A stretch of DNA of 64,000 nucleotides from Endosaccharibacter trunci (GTDB taxonomy: Bacteria > Pseudomonadota > Alphaproteobacteria > Acetobacterales > Acetobacteraceae), in the NCBI GenBank assembly GCA_024515975.1, contig JAMSKV010000014.1, positions 46,072-110,071 on the forward strand. The letters are read 5' to 3'. Below, in pieces: positions 19,699 through 29,211 of the stretch; the first letter of the stretch is position 1, and each line of letters begins with the position of its first letter. A program made the position numbers and the translations under genes. Under the pieces are notes generated by a model. The model did not search any database. It was not told the DNA's origin and was given only the letters and a program-made list of their open reading frames with translations.

Positions 19699-20064
19699 AT
19701 GTTCAGCCGCGCCATCCGCCGCTTCTCCGTTCTTCTTGCCGGCGCGGCTCTGTTGCCGCTGCCCGCGTTCGCGCATGCGATCCTGACCGGGTCCACCCCG
19801 GCGCCGGGCGGCACGGTGAAGCCCGGACACCAGACGCTCGATTTCCAGTACAACAGCAAGATCGACCACAAGCGCTCGCGTCTGACCCTCACCGGTCCGG
19901 ACGGAAAGCCGGTGGTGCTCAGGATCGCGCCGACGAGCGCCGCCAACGCGCTGGACGCGGAGGCCGATCTGACGCCCGGCGCCTACACGCTGCGCTGGCA
20001 GGCGCTGGCCCTCGACGGCCACATCACGCGCGGCGACGTGCCCTTCACCGTGTCCGCCCCCTGA
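19699..20064 (+). CDS. copC: copper resistance protein CopC
   Basis: 121 residues with a signal peptide (to about residue 25). The mature protein starts with the copper-ligand histidine in HAILTGSTPAPGG, and the C-terminal strand DGHITRGDVPFTV carries the second conserved histidine. CopC is a small periplasmic beta-barrel protein that binds Cu(II). It pairs with copD, 50 bases downstream, as in many proteobacteria. No copper-responsive regulator is visible next to it. Confidence 0.92.
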   Translation: MFSRAIRRFSVLLAGAALLPLPAFAHAILTGSTPAPGGTVKPGHQTLDFQYNSKIDHKRSRLTLTGPDGKPVVLRIAPTSAANALDAEADLTPGAYTLRWQALALDGHITRGDVPFTVSAP

Positions 20065-20114
20065 TCCGGGTCTGATCCGTCCTTTCCCGATCTTCCGGCA
20101 AGGTTTCAGCGCCC

Positions 20115-21764
20115 GTGTCCCTTCTCGTTGATCTGTTCGGTTACCTCAGCATCGTCCTGCACGGGCTGACCATCGTGGCCCAGTCGATGGCGCTCGGCGG
20201 GGTCCTGTTCCTGGTCCTGCTGGCGCGCCCGTTCGCGCCGGAACTGGCCGGCGGCGCGGTGATCCTGCGCCGTATCCGCCGCCTCACGTTCTGGAGCGCC
20301 GTGGCGATGGCCGTGGTGGAAGCGCTGGGCAACGGGCTCCAGGTCGCGGTGCTGATGTCCACCGTGGATCTCTCGTTTCTGGATGTGATGCAGGCGAATT
20401 TCGCCGTCGCCGCGCTGGTGAAGATCGCCTGCGCGGTGGCCATCGCCCTGGCGACGATGCAAGACGGGATTCGGGTCCCAGGTGCGGCGCTGCTCGCCCT
20501 GGTGGCGGTCGAACTCGCCGCCGCCACCTCCACCACCCATGCGGCGGCGCGACTCGAAAGCTCTGTGCTGCTTCTGGTGGTGGAATGGCTGCACCAGCTC
20601 GGCGCCGCGATCTGGATCGGCGGCATCCCGTCTTTCCTGCTGGCGCTGGACCAGATCAAGGATGGTGCCGGATGGCGTCTCGTGGGTGCGCGCTTCTCCC
20701 GCATGTCGATGGCCGGGGTCGCCTGCATTCTCTTCTCCGGCGTCACCATGTTCGCCGTCTATATCGGCTCCCTCCCGGCCTTCTACGGCACGGCCTATGG
20801 CGTAATGGTCGGCGCCAAGATCGCCCTGTTCATCGGTCTGCTGGCGCTGGGCCTTGGCAATTTCCTGGTCACCGAGCGTCTGCGCCGCGACCCGACCGCC
20901 TCGGTCGTGCGCATGAAGCGCTTCGCCGAGGTCGAGATCGGGCTCGGCTTCTCCATCTTCTTTGCCGCCGCGTCGCTCACCTCGGTGCCGCCGGCGGTGG
21001 ACCTGACCCAGGACCGCGTCACCTGGCACGAGATCGTCGAGCGCAACGCTCCGGCCTGGCCGCGCCTGCGCTCGCCCGACCACGACGCTCTGGCGATTCC
21101 GGCGCTGCAGGCCAAGATCGACGCCGAGGCGGCGCAGGAGCATCACGCCGCGTCGCCCGCCTTCGTGCCCGGCGACGGCACTCTGCCGCCGCGCAACGCC
21201 GACGACATTGCCTGGTCGGAATACAACCACCATTGGGCCGGGCTGTTCGTGATCGCCATCGGCGTGCTGGTGATGCTGGCCCATGCCGGGGTGCGACCGG
21301 CGCGGCACTGGCCGCTGGTGTTCCTGGCGCTGGCCCTGTTCCTGCTGTTGCGCTCCGATCCGGAGGTCTGGCCGCTCGGGCAGGAGGATTTCATGGCCGC
21401 CTTCCGGGACGTGGAGGTGGTGCAGCACCGGATCTTCGTGGTGCTGATCCTGGTGTTCGCGGCGTTCGAATGGTCGGTGCAGACGGGCCGGCTGCGATCG
21501 CAGCGCGCGGCGCTGGTGTTTCCGCTGATGGTGGCGTTCGGAGGCGCACTTCTGCTGACCCATTCGCACCAGATCGCCAACGTGAAGGATGCGGAGCTGA
21601 TCGAACTGACCCATACGCCGCTGGCGATCGCCGGCATCGCCGCGGGCTGGGGCCGCTGGCTGGAGCTGCGCCTGCCCGGACGGGGCGGGCGAATCGCCGG
21701 ATGGGTCTGGCCGGTCTGCTTCGTGATGGTGGGCGTGATCCTGCTCTGGTATCGCGAGGCCTGA
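20115..21764 (+). CDS. copD: CopD family copper resistance membrane protein
   Basis: 549 residues from a GTG start. The first half matches CopD: about eight membrane segments, with WLHQLGAAIWIGGIPSFLLAL containing the histidine conserved in CopD copper-uptake proteins. The C-terminal half, from about residue 350, adds another set of membrane segments with histidines (NHHWAGLFVI, VEVVQHRIFVVL, LTHSHQIANVK), so the protein is longer than the usual 290-310 residues and is probably a fusion with a second membrane domain. Thought to bring copper across the inner membrane with CopC as periplasmic donor. Confidence 0.88.
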   Translation: MSLLVDLFGYLSIVLHGLTIVAQSMALGGVLFLVLLARPFAPELAGGAVILRRIRRLTFWSAVAMAVVEALGNGLQVAVLMSTVDLSFLDVMQANFAVAALVKIACAVAIALATMQDGIRVPGAALLALVAVELAAATSTTHAAARLESSVLLLVVEWLHQLGAAIWIGGIPSFLLALDQIKDGAGWRLVGARFSRMSMAGVACILFSGVTMFAVYIGSLPAFYGTAYGVMVGAKIALFIGLLALGLGNFLVTERLRRDPTASVVRMKRFAEVEIGLGFSIFFAAASLTSVPPAVDLTQDRVTWHEIVERNAPAWPRLRSPDHDALAIPALQAKIDAEAAQEHHAASPAFVPGDGTLPPRNADDIAWSEYNHHWAGLFVIAIGVLVMLAHAGVRPARHWPLVFLALALFLLLRSDPEVWPLGQEDFMAAFRDVEVVQHRIFVVLILVFAAFEWSVQTGRLRSQRAALVFPLMVAFGGALLLTHSHQIANVKDAELIELTHTPLAIAGIAAGWGRWLELRLPGRGGRIAGWVWPVCFVMVGVILLWYREA

Positions 21765-21838
21765 GCGATCGGATCCGGGCGCTTCGCGGCGCCGCGAACG
21801 ATTTCGCGGCGGGCGCGGCGATGCGGTAGGATTGCGGA

Positions 21839-23128
21839 ATGATTGTTTCTGCGGTCGTGATCCTGCTCCTGGTGGCGATGAACGGGGTGTTCGCCATGGG
21901 CGAGCTTGCCCTGATCTCGGCGCGCAGGGCCCGTCTGGCGGTTCTGGTGCGTCGCGGCACGCCGGGCGCGGAGCGTGCGCGTGCGCTGTCGGAAGACCCG
22001 CAAAGCTTCCTGCCGACCGTGCAGGTCGGCATCACCCTGGTCAGCATCCTGGAAGGCACGTTCGGCGCTGACAGCATCGCCGCGCGGCTAGAACCACGCC
22101 TGGCGCATATCCACGCACTGGCGCCGATCGCGCACGAGCTGTCGCTGGCGCTGTGCGTGCTGGTGATCACTGCGCTGATGCTGATCCTGGGCGAGCTGGT
22201 GCCGAAGCAGCTGGCGCTGCGCCATCCCGAGACCGTCGCCGTGCGGCTGTCCTTGCCCTTGCTGATCCTGTCGCGCGTGGCGAGCCCGGCCGTTCTGGTG
22301 CTGGGCTGGTCGTCCTCGCTGGTGCTGCGGCTGATCGGCGTCACCAAGATGGCTAGGCAGCAGGTGACGGAAGAGGAGCTGAAAGCACTCATCGCGGAAG
22401 GCGCGCAGGCGGGCGTTCTGGAGGTCGAGGAGCGCAACATGATCGAGCGCCTGCTGCGTCTGGCCGACCGGCCGGTGCGGGCGATCATGACTCCGCGCAA
22501 CGAGGTGTTCTGGATCGACCGCAGCGCCGATCCGGAAACGCTGCGGGCGATGCTGAAGGGCTCGCAGCATAGTCGCCTGCTGGTCTGCGACGGCGGGATC
22601 GACGATCCGGTCGGGCTGATCCGGGCGACCGACGTTCTGGACCGGATGCTCGATGGCGGGTTGCCCACCGTGGCCGAGGTGATGCTGCCGCCGGTCGTGG
22701 TGCCGGACACGATCAGCGTTTACGACGTGCTGGAGCAGTTGCGCACCCATCCGCTCGGCATGGTGCTGGTTCTGGACGAGTACGGCTCGTTCGAGGGCGT
22801 GGCCACCGCGGCCGACGTGTTCGAGGCGATCGTCGGCGAGCAGCAGGAACCGGGTCACGGGCCGCAGAGCCCCGCCGCGACCGATGCCGTGCTGGTGCTG
22901 GACGGCGCCTCGCCCGCGGACGAGATCAAGGACCGGCTCGGGCTCGAGGAACTGCCTGCCCAGGGCTCCTATCACACGCTGGGCGGCCTGGTGCTGGCGC
23001 TGCTCAAGCGCGTCCCGGCCGTGGACGACAAGATCGTGTTCCAGGGCTGGCTGTTCGAGGTTCTGGAGATGGACGGTCGTCGCGTGGCGAAGGTGCGGGC
23101 GAGCCGGCAGGCGCTGGCGGAGAATTGA
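21839..23128 (+). CDS. hemolysin-family (CNNM/CorC-like) transporter protein
   Basis: 429 residues. N-terminal CNNM membrane domain (about 1-190) with NGVFAMGELALISARRARL and GEGELVPKQLALRHPE-like ILGELVPKQLALRHPE; then two CBS domains (about 210-335, LVLDEYGSFEGVATAADVFEAI) and a C-terminal CorC_HlyC domain. Proteins with this order export Mg2+ or are labelled hemolysins without proof of lysis. Inner membrane. Stands alone between copD and a small membrane protein on the same strand. Confidence 0.92.
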   Translation: MIVSAVVILLLVAMNGVFAMGELALISARRARLAVLVRRGTPGAERARALSEDPQSFLPTVQVGITLVSILEGTFGADSIAARLEPRLAHIHALAPIAHELSLALCVLVITALMLILGELVPKQLALRHPETVAVRLSLPLLILSRVASPAVLVLGWSSSLVLRLIGVTKMARQQVTEEELKALIAEGAQAGVLEVEERNMIERLLRLADRPVRAIMTPRNEVFWIDRSADPETLRAMLKGSQHSRLLVCDGGIDDPVGLIRATDVLDRMLDGGLPTVAEVMLPPVVVPDTISVYDVLEQLRTHPLGMVLVLDEYGSFEGVATAADVFEAIVGEQQEPGHGPQSPAATDAVLVLDGASPADEIKDRLGLEELPAQGSYHTLGGLVLALLKRVPAVDDKIVFQGWLFEVLEMDGRRVAKVRASRQALAEN

Positions 23129-23185
23129 GAGTGTGAGGCGTTTGGATCGTAGTGGCTGGGGCCATTCAGATCGGAGGAGAAGGGG

Positions 23186-23419
23186 ATGATCGTTCGAAAG
23201 CCGTGGTTCGTCGCTAAGCGACTGGGTTGGGGATGGACACTCGCTACGTGGCAGGGATGGGCCGTGATCACCATGTTCATTCTTGCGACCGCGGCTGTCG
23301 CCGTAGCCCCTGGCATTGCCTTTCGTTTCGGCTTGATAGTGCTGATGGTGGCTGGTCTCGTCGCGGTATGCGCCCTCACCGGTGAGAAACCGGGCGGGGG
23401 AGGCGGGCGCAGGACCTAA
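23186..23419 (+). CDS. small two-segment membrane protein
   Basis: 77 residues, no family recognised. Two hydrophobic segments (WAVITMFILATAAVAVAPG and FRFGLIVLMVAGLVAVCALTG) flanked by basic residues, and a flexible GGGGGRR tail. A strong ribosome binding site (GGAGGAGAAGGGG) precedes the ATG, which makes it a real gene despite its size. The stop overlaps the stop of the converging lytic transglycosylase gene by four bases. Confidence 0.7.
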   Translation: MIVRKPWFVAKRLGWGWTLATWQGWAVITMFILATAAVAVAPGIAFRFGLIVLMVAGLVAVCALTGEKPGGGGGRRT

Positions 23420-25401
23420 TGTACCGAGGCGCGCCTGATCGCCGCTTCGGCGGAAAAGCTCGGCCAGTTCCCTGCGGCGATGGCGGCGAGGGAGGGTGAG
23501 GGCAGGTGCATCCGCGCCGCGTAGATCCACAGATAGGCGAGGCTGCGATGCACGTAGTCGCGCGTTTCGCCGAGCCTGAGGCTTTCCATATAGAGCAGCG
23601 GGTCGCGTTCTGATTCGCCGTCGCCGTCCCACCGCAGGATGGCATTGGGGCCGGCATTATAGGAGGCGAGCAGGCGGATCAGGTCGTCATGCACGCCCGA
23701 TGCATGGGCGAGATAGGACAGATAGCGCTGTCCGAGATCGAGATTGAGGCCGGCATCGTGCAGAGCGCCGGCATTGTCCGAGAAGCGTGACGGGTTGCCC
23801 GACACGAAGCCCGCCGTCTGCGGCATCAGCTGCATCAGGCCCGATGCACCCGCCCCGGAGGTGGCGCGCGGGTCGAAATTCGATTCGATCCGGGCCAGCG
23901 CATAGACCAGGGCCGGGTTCACGGTGAAGCCATGCCGGGGCGCCAGGTTGGGCATCGGGAACTGGGCCTGGTCGCGCAGATGGCCGTCTCGCGCCTGGAG
24001 GATGGCGGCAAGCTGGGCCGAAAGCGCGGTCATGTGGGCGGCGTCCGCGACAAGCTGGATCGAGCGGCACATGGCCATGTCGTCCTGCACGCCCGGCCAC
24101 AGCCGGCGCAGCGTCGCTTCCGCGCGCGCATCCTCGCCGATCTGCAAAAGCGCGAAGACGCGGCGTCCCGCCGGGGTGGCGCCGACCGCGTCGAGATCGA
24201 CCTCCGTCAGAACCGGGGTGCCGGGCTGCGTCGGTCCCGCGTCGGGCCGGCCCGGGAAAAAGGCGACCGGGAGGTGGGAGGGATTGTGCGGCAGGGCGGA
24301 CCATGCGGCGTCGGAGGCGGTCTGGCTATCCGGCGCATCGTCGTTCAGCCGGAAGGGATCGCGGCCCAGCAGATGGCCGGCGATCAGGCCGTAGAAGGTG
24401 CGCGGCGCAGCGGCGGCGCGTTCGAGCCAGGGGCGGTAGGCGCGTGCGTCGCCCATGCGCCGATGCGCCCGCGCGGCCCAGAAGGCGGCGCCTGCGCGCA
24501 ATCCAGGGGCAGCCAGAGCAGCGCGGGAGGCGGCTTCGAACAGCGGGGCCGCTTGTTCCGGATGACCTCGCCGCCATGCCGAGAGGCCGGCCACGAAACC
24601 GGCCAGCCCGATGCGCCGGCCGGATTGTTCGAACGCGGCACGGCCGACATCGAACGCCCGGACGTCGCTGCCGTCGGAGAACAGGCGCAAGGCGATCTCG
24701 GACCGGAGCTGCGCCGCGTAGAGCGGATCGAGATGGGGGGTCTTGCCGACCAGGGCGAGGGCTCTGTCGGCGCCTTTCGGGCCGGAGTCGAGCCTGGCCT
24801 GGATGGTGCGATCGAGCAGGGCGTTGCGCCGGATCACGGCTGCGACCGGGTCCATCTCGTCGGGCGCCGGGTCGGTGGGCGATTCCGTGTCCAGCGTCGC
24901 CGGCGAGGGCGGCGGGCCGAGGCGGGTGCCGTGCGGGCTGGTGCTGGCGAGAAGGCGGTAGATCGCCGGGGCGTCGGGCAGGTCCGAAAAGCTGCGCAGC
25001 CAGGCCGCGAGCCGATCCGGCGGCGTGTGCGCGCCCGGGGCGAGATAGCGTTCGGCGAGAATGTCGCCCAGCAAGGAGGTGTCCTGGAGCTGGGCGATCT
25101 CGTGATCGGCTTCGGCGATGTTGCCGACGCGCTGCAGGGCGAAGATACGGCGCAGGCGCGCGGCGTCGGCGGCGTTCAGCGGGTGGGGCAGGGCGATAAT
25201 CGTGTCCGTGCCGCTCGTGGCGTGGGACAGGCGCACGGCCGCCATCGCCACCTCCTCGGAGGGAACGGTCTTCGTGCTGCCGGCCTTCGGCTGTGGCCGC
25301 GGTTCGGCGTGAGCATGGCCCGCCAGAAGTGCGGCGCCGGCCAGAAAGGCCTTCGCCACCAGAGGGGGCAGGGGCGAGCCCCGTCGGAGAAACCCGGTCA
25401 T
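23416..25401 (-). CDS. soluble lytic murein transglycosylase (SLT domain)
   Basis: 661 residues from ATG 25401, which begins a good signal peptide (MTGFLRRGSPLPPLVAKAF, then AGHAHA); a TTG at 25440 would spoil it. The long middle is an alpha-helical repeat scaffold as in Slt70. The catalytic C-terminal domain has ALARIESNFDPRATSGAGASGLMQLMP with the catalytic E, LNLDLGQRYLSYLAH and LLASYNAGPNAILRW. Cleaves peptidoglycan strands with formation of 1,6-anhydro-muramic acid, in the periplasm. Confidence 0.93.
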   Translation of the reverse strand: MTGFLRRGSPLPPLVAKAFLAGAALLAGHAHAEPRPQPKAGSTKTVPSEEVAMAAVRLSHATSGTDTIIALPHPLNAADAARLRRIFALQRVGNIAEADHEIAQLQDTSLLGDILAERYLAPGAHTPPDRLAAWLRSFSDLPDAPAIYRLLASTSPHGTRLGPPPSPATLDTESPTDPAPDEMDPVAAVIRRNALLDRTIQARLDSGPKGADRALALVGKTPHLDPLYAAQLRSEIALRLFSDGSDVRAFDVGRAAFEQSGRRIGLAGFVAGLSAWRRGHPEQAAPLFEAASRAALAAPGLRAGAAFWAARAHRRMGDARAYRPWLERAAAAPRTFYGLIAGHLLGRDPFRLNDDAPDSQTASDAAWSALPHNPSHLPVAFFPGRPDAGPTQPGTPVLTEVDLDAVGATPAGRRVFALLQIGEDARAEATLRRLWPGVQDDMAMCRSIQLVADAAHMTALSAQLAAILQARDGHLRDQAQFPMPNLAPRHGFTVNPALVYALARIESNFDPRATSGAGASGLMQLMPQTAGFVSGNPSRFSDNAGALHDAGLNLDLGQRYLSYLAHASGVHDDLIRLLASYNAGPNAILRWDGDGESERDPLLYMESLRLGETRDYVHRSLAYLWIYAARMHLPSPSLAAIAAGNWPSFSAEAAIRRASVH

Positions 25402-25511
25402 GACGTGGGGCCCGTAGCCCCCGTTCACGGGTTCGCACAAGCCTCAGTTCAGCCGGTCTGGTCTGCGGCGCCATCTGATTGGCCAAAAACAACGCGTTGT
25501 GGCGTGTTCCG

Positions 25512-26381
25512 TCACGCATCCGTGATGGAGGAAAGCGGCTCTCGCGCGTCGAGGGCGCGCCGGAGGCGGATCAAATCGGTCCAGGCGTCGCGTCTGGCCG
25601 GGAGGTGGCTCAGCAGATAGCTCGGATGTCGCATGGCGAGCGCCCTGGCGCCTTCGGGCAGGCCGGACACGACCGGGCTGCGCCAGCTCGCGCCGGCGCG
25701 GATGGCGCTGCCGGCCACCGTCCGGGCCGGGCGGCTGCCCATGCACAGAACGAAAGCCGGCCTGGCGAGCACAAGGGCGCGTTCCAGAAATGGCTGGCAG
25801 GTATTGAGCTCGACCGGTGTGGGCTGTTTGCCGCCCGGCGGGCGCCAGGGGATGAGCGGCAGCAGCAGGCAGTCCGCTCGTGACAGGCGGATGCTGCCGA
25901 GCATGCGGTCGAGCAGATCGCCGGCGCGGCCGGCGAACGGGTGGCCGGCCCGGTCTTCGTCCTCGTCCGGCACCTCTCCGACGATGACGATGCCGGCCGC
26001 CGGATCTCCCGAAGGCAGGACGGAATGGGTGGCCGTGTCGCGCAGGCTGCAGGCGCCGAAGCCGAGAATGGCCGCACGCAGGGCGTCCAGGTCGTGTGCC
26101 GCCGCGGCGGCGTCGCGCGCCTCGGCCGCGGGGCCGCGCGCGGCGGTGACGGCGATCGGTGCGCGCGGGCTCCAGCCTTGCGCGGGGGGCTGCGCCGGGG
26201 GATGCGACGGGCCGGGTGTCGCGGAAGGCGCTGCGGCGGGAAGAGGGTCGTGACGCCGCATGTCGGGTTCGCGGGCCGGCGCTTCGGCGGGGCGCGTCTG
26301 GAGCCGGGACATCGGTTCCGGCAGGAGCGCCTCGTCCGCGCCCCATTCCATCTGAAGGGAGAGCAGAAATATCGCGTTCAT
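25512..26381 (-). CDS. uracil-DNA glycosylase, family 4-like
   Basis: 289 residues. The C-terminal 190 residues match the family 4/5-type uracil-DNA glycosylases that remove uracil from DNA: CSLRDTATHSV, then the water-activating region GEVPDEDEDRAGHPFAGRAG, the middle motif LLLPLIPWRPPGGK, and HPSYLLS near the end. The motif normally reads GEAPG; here it is GEVPD, a change at a conserved glycine. The first 95 residues are a Pro/Ala-rich, probably disordered extension. Start ATG 26381 has an excellent GGAGGAG ribosome binding site. Upstream is the divergent TPR gene. Confidence 0.88.
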   Translation of the reverse strand: MNAIFLLSLQMEWGADEALLPEPMSRLQTRPAEAPAREPDMRRHDPLPAAAPSATPGPSHPPAQPPAQGWSPRAPIAVTAARGPAAEARDAAAAAHDLDALRAAILGFGACSLRDTATHSVLPSGDPAAGIVIVGEVPDEDEDRAGHPFAGRAGDLLDRMLGSIRLSRADCLLLPLIPWRPPGGKQPTPVELNTCQPFLERALVLARPAFVLCMGSRPARTVAGSAIRAGASWRSPVVSGLPEGARALAMRHPSYLLSHLPARRDAWTDLIRLRRALDAREPLSSITDA

Positions 26382-26502
26382 TCCGCTCCTCCTCCGTCCG
26401 GCCATATTGGCGTAGCCATCGTCGTTGCGCCGGGTTCGGCCGGACGCCCGATGGCGTGGGCCCGATGGCGTGGGCACGCCGGTCGCGCTAGCCTGCCTCA
26501 TT

Positions 26503-28269
26503 ATGCACCGCTCGCTCGTCCCGTGCACCGCCCTGGCTGCGGTGTTGTCCTGCGCCGTGCCGCTCGCGGCCCGATGCTCCCCCGTCGTTCCTTCCCCCGT
26601 TTCGGCTGCCGTCGATCGCGGCCCTGCCGTGGCGGCCGGGGCCTATCTGGCCGGCATCGTCGCCGGACATGAGGGCGATTCGAGCCAGGCGGCGGACTTC
26701 ATGTTCCGGGCCCTGGCGGCGGACCCGAACAGCATGGCGGTGCGGGCGCCGGCCTTCCTGTTCGCGGCGATGGCGGGCGATCCGCGCGCGGCCAGGCTCG
26801 CCTCGCTACCCGGTTCGGGGATGATCGGCGCCCTGGTCTCGGCGAACCAGGCCGCCTCGTCCGGCGATTGGCGTGCGGCCGCGAACGCCTATGCCGGCCT
26901 GAACGACTTGCCCCTGGCGCATGCGGTGCGGCCGCTGCTTCTCGCTTGGGCGTTGCAAGGCGAGGGGCGGACGGACGATGCGCTGCAGGTGCTGGCACAG
27001 GTGCCGGGTAACAGCCCGCTGGCCGGCGCCGTTGCGCTGGAAGCCGGTTCGATCGCGGATTATGCCGGCAAGGTCGCGGCCGCCGCCTCGCTGTATCGCA
27101 CCGTGCAGGGCGTGTTCCAGGCGTCCGGGCTCGGCTCCGTGCAGTTGATCGGCAGCTATCTGGCGCGCAACGGCCACCCGGCCGAGGCGGCGGCGATGGT
27201 GCAGGCGCTGGCGCAGCGCATTCCCGCGATCGGCATGATCGCGCCGGGTCTGGTGCGGTCCCTGGACCGGCCGGTGATCTCCAGCCCGTCCGAGGGTCTG
27301 GCGCGGGCGTATCTGGCGATCGCCCTGGCGATGCTGGACGGGGAGAACGCGGCCAGCGCCGATTCGGCGCGCGACGGTCGGCCGCCCGGCGAGGGGCACG
27401 AGGTGGTGCGGTTCATGCTGCGTTTCGCCCTGGTCATGGACCCGCATCTGACCGCGGCGCGTTTGAGCCTGGCCGATCTGATCGCGCCGGCGCATCCGCA
27501 TGCCGCGCTGGAGCTGCTGGGGGCGGTGCCGGCGAGCGATCCGTTATCGCCGCTGGTGTCGTTGCGGATCGCAACGCTTCTGGCCTCGACCGGGCAGACC
27601 GCCGCGAGCCTTGATCGTCTGCACGCAATTACGGCTTCCCTGCCCGACCGTCCGGAGCCCTGGCAGACGCTGGGCGACGTTCTGTCCGACGCCAAGCAGT
27701 TCGGTGCGGCGATCCCGGCCTATGACCGCGCGATGGCGGCGCGCCGCAAGCTGAACGGCGGCCATCTCTCCGGCGATGACTGGCAGCTTCTGTTCGCGCG
27801 CGCGGTGGCCTTCGACCGGCAGAACCAGTGGACCAAGGCCCGGGCGGATCTGGACCATGCCTTGGCCTTGTCGCCGACCGAGCCGTTTCTTCTGAACTAT
27901 CTGGGCTACAGCCTGGTGGAGCGGAACGAGGACCTGCCGCAGGCCCGGACGCTGATCCGCCGCGCCCTGGTGGCGAAGCCCGATGACGGTGCGATCCGCG
28001 ACAGTCTTGGTTGGGTGATGTTGCGCGAGGGCGACGTTCCCGGCGCCGTGACGACGCTGGAACGTGCCGCCGAGCAGAACCCCGAAGACCCGACGGTCAA
28101 TTTCCATCTGGGCGCGGCCTACTGGGCGGCGGGGAGGCATACAGAGGCGGAGGACCAATGGCGCTGGGCGCTGGTTCTGGGACCGGACTCGGCCGATGCC
28201 GACAAGATCCGCGACGCGTTGAAGAGAGCGGAGCAGGCCTCCGCCCAGTCGGAGGGAGCGGCGAAATGA
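26503..28269 (+). CDS. exported tetratricopeptide repeat protein
   Basis: 588 residues. ATG 26503 begins a signal peptide (MHRSLVPCTALAAVLSCAVPLAAR). The rest is helical repeat; recognisable TPR units include FLLNYLGYSLVERNEDLPQA, AIRDSLGWVMLREGDVPGAV and TVNFHLGAAYWAAGRHTEA at the C terminus. Such proteins in alphaproteobacteria often sit just before ispE, and this one overlaps ispE by ATGA, so the two are translationally coupled. Probable periplasmic or outer-membrane scaffold; specific role unknown. Confidence 0.88.
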   Translation: MHRSLVPCTALAAVLSCAVPLAARCSPVVPSPVSAAVDRGPAVAAGAYLAGIVAGHEGDSSQAADFMFRALAADPNSMAVRAPAFLFAAMAGDPRAARLASLPGSGMIGALVSANQAASSGDWRAAANAYAGLNDLPLAHAVRPLLLAWALQGEGRTDDALQVLAQVPGNSPLAGAVALEAGSIADYAGKVAAAASLYRTVQGVFQASGLGSVQLIGSYLARNGHPAEAAAMVQALAQRIPAIGMIAPGLVRSLDRPVISSPSEGLARAYLAIALAMLDGENAASADSARDGRPPGEGHEVVRFMLRFALVMDPHLTAARLSLADLIAPAHPHAALELLGAVPASDPLSPLVSLRIATLLASTGQTAASLDRLHAITASLPDRPEPWQTLGDVLSDAKQFGAAIPAYDRAMAARRKLNGGHLSGDDWQLLFARAVAFDRQNQWTKARADLDHALALSPTEPFLLNYLGYSLVERNEDLPQARTLIRRALVAKPDDGAIRDSLGWVMLREGDVPGAVTTLERAAEQNPEDPTVNFHLGAAYWAAGRHTEAEDQWRWALVLGPDSADADKIRDALKRAEQASAQSEGAAK

Positions 28270-29174
28270 CCCCGCTCTCGGAACGGGCGCACGCCAAGAT
28301 CAATCTCTATCTGCATGTGGTCGGGAAGCGGGCGGATGGCTACCACCTGCTGGACAGCCTGGCCGTGTTCGCGGGCGCGCACGATCGGCTGGAAGCGGCC
28401 GGGCCAGGGCCGGCGCCCTCCTTGTCGCTGGAAGGCCGGTTCGGCGCAGCGCTTCTCGGCGAGGATCCGTCCGGCAATCTGGTCACGCGGGCGGTCCGGG
28501 CGCTTCTGGACCAGGAGGATGGCCCGGCCTTGCGGCTGATCAAATCCCTGCCGATCGCGTCGGGGATCGGGGGCGGATCGGCGGATGCGGCGGCGGCGTT
28601 GCGCCTGCTGCTGGCGCTCCGTCCCGATCGCGATCCCGGGCGGGACAGGCTGCACGCGATCGCCACGGGGCTCGGGGCCGATGTTCCGGTCTGCCTGGAG
28701 CAGAAACCGGCGCGCATGCGCGGGGTGGGGGAGATTCTCGATCCCGCGCCGGTTCTGCCGCCCGTGTTCATGGTGCTGGTGAATTGCGGCCGGGCGGTTT
28801 CCACGCCCGCCGTCTTCCGCGCGCGTGCGGCCGGCTTCACCCCCGAAGCGGTTTTGCCGCCACGCTGGTTGGATGCGCGCGCGATGGCGGCCGATCTGGC
28901 GGCCTTGCGCAACGATCTGGAAGAGCCGGCGATCGCGCTCTGTCCGGAGATCAGGGTGGTGCTGGATGCGATTGCCGCCGAACCCGGTTGCCTGCTCGCG
29001 CGGATGAGCGGGTCGGGCGCGACCTGCTTCGGCCTGTTCGCGACGCTGGCCGAGGCCGAGCGCGCCGCTGGCGCCCTTTCGCGTCCGGGCTGGTGGGTTT
29101 GGGGCGGCCCGCTTGCGCCGGGAGCGGGCGACCCCCAGATGCCTGTTGCCGCGACAGCCCTGAACGCCGTTTGA
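28266..29174 (+). CDS. ispE: 4-diphosphocytidyl-2-C-methyl-D-erythritol kinase
   Basis: 302 residues. GHMP kinase of the MEP isoprenoid pathway; phosphorylates CDP-ME at O2. N-terminal ERAHAKINLYLHVVGKRADGYH, the GHMP ATP loop LPIASGIGGGSADAAAAL at about 93-110, and the C-terminal LLARMSGSGATCFGLF are all standard. ATG 28266 overlaps the TPR gene's TGA by four bases. The open frame upstream of this start is a shadow of the TPR gene. Confidence 0.97.
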   Translation: MTPLSERAHAKINLYLHVVGKRADGYHLLDSLAVFAGAHDRLEAAGPGPAPSLSLEGRFGAALLGEDPSGNLVTRAVRALLDQEDGPALRLIKSLPIASGIGGGSADAAAALRLLLALRPDRDPGRDRLHAIATGLGADVPVCLEQKPARMRGVGEILDPAPVLPPVFMVLVNCGRAVSTPAVFRARAAGFTPEAVLPPRWLDARAMAADLAALRNDLEEPAIALCPEIRVVLDAIAAEPGCLLARMSGSGATCFGLFATLAEAERAAGALSRPGWWVWGGPLAPGAGDPQMPVAATALNAV

Positions 29175-29211
29175 TGAGGGCGGGATTCAATCGCGGTTCG
29201 AGGAGCAGGAT

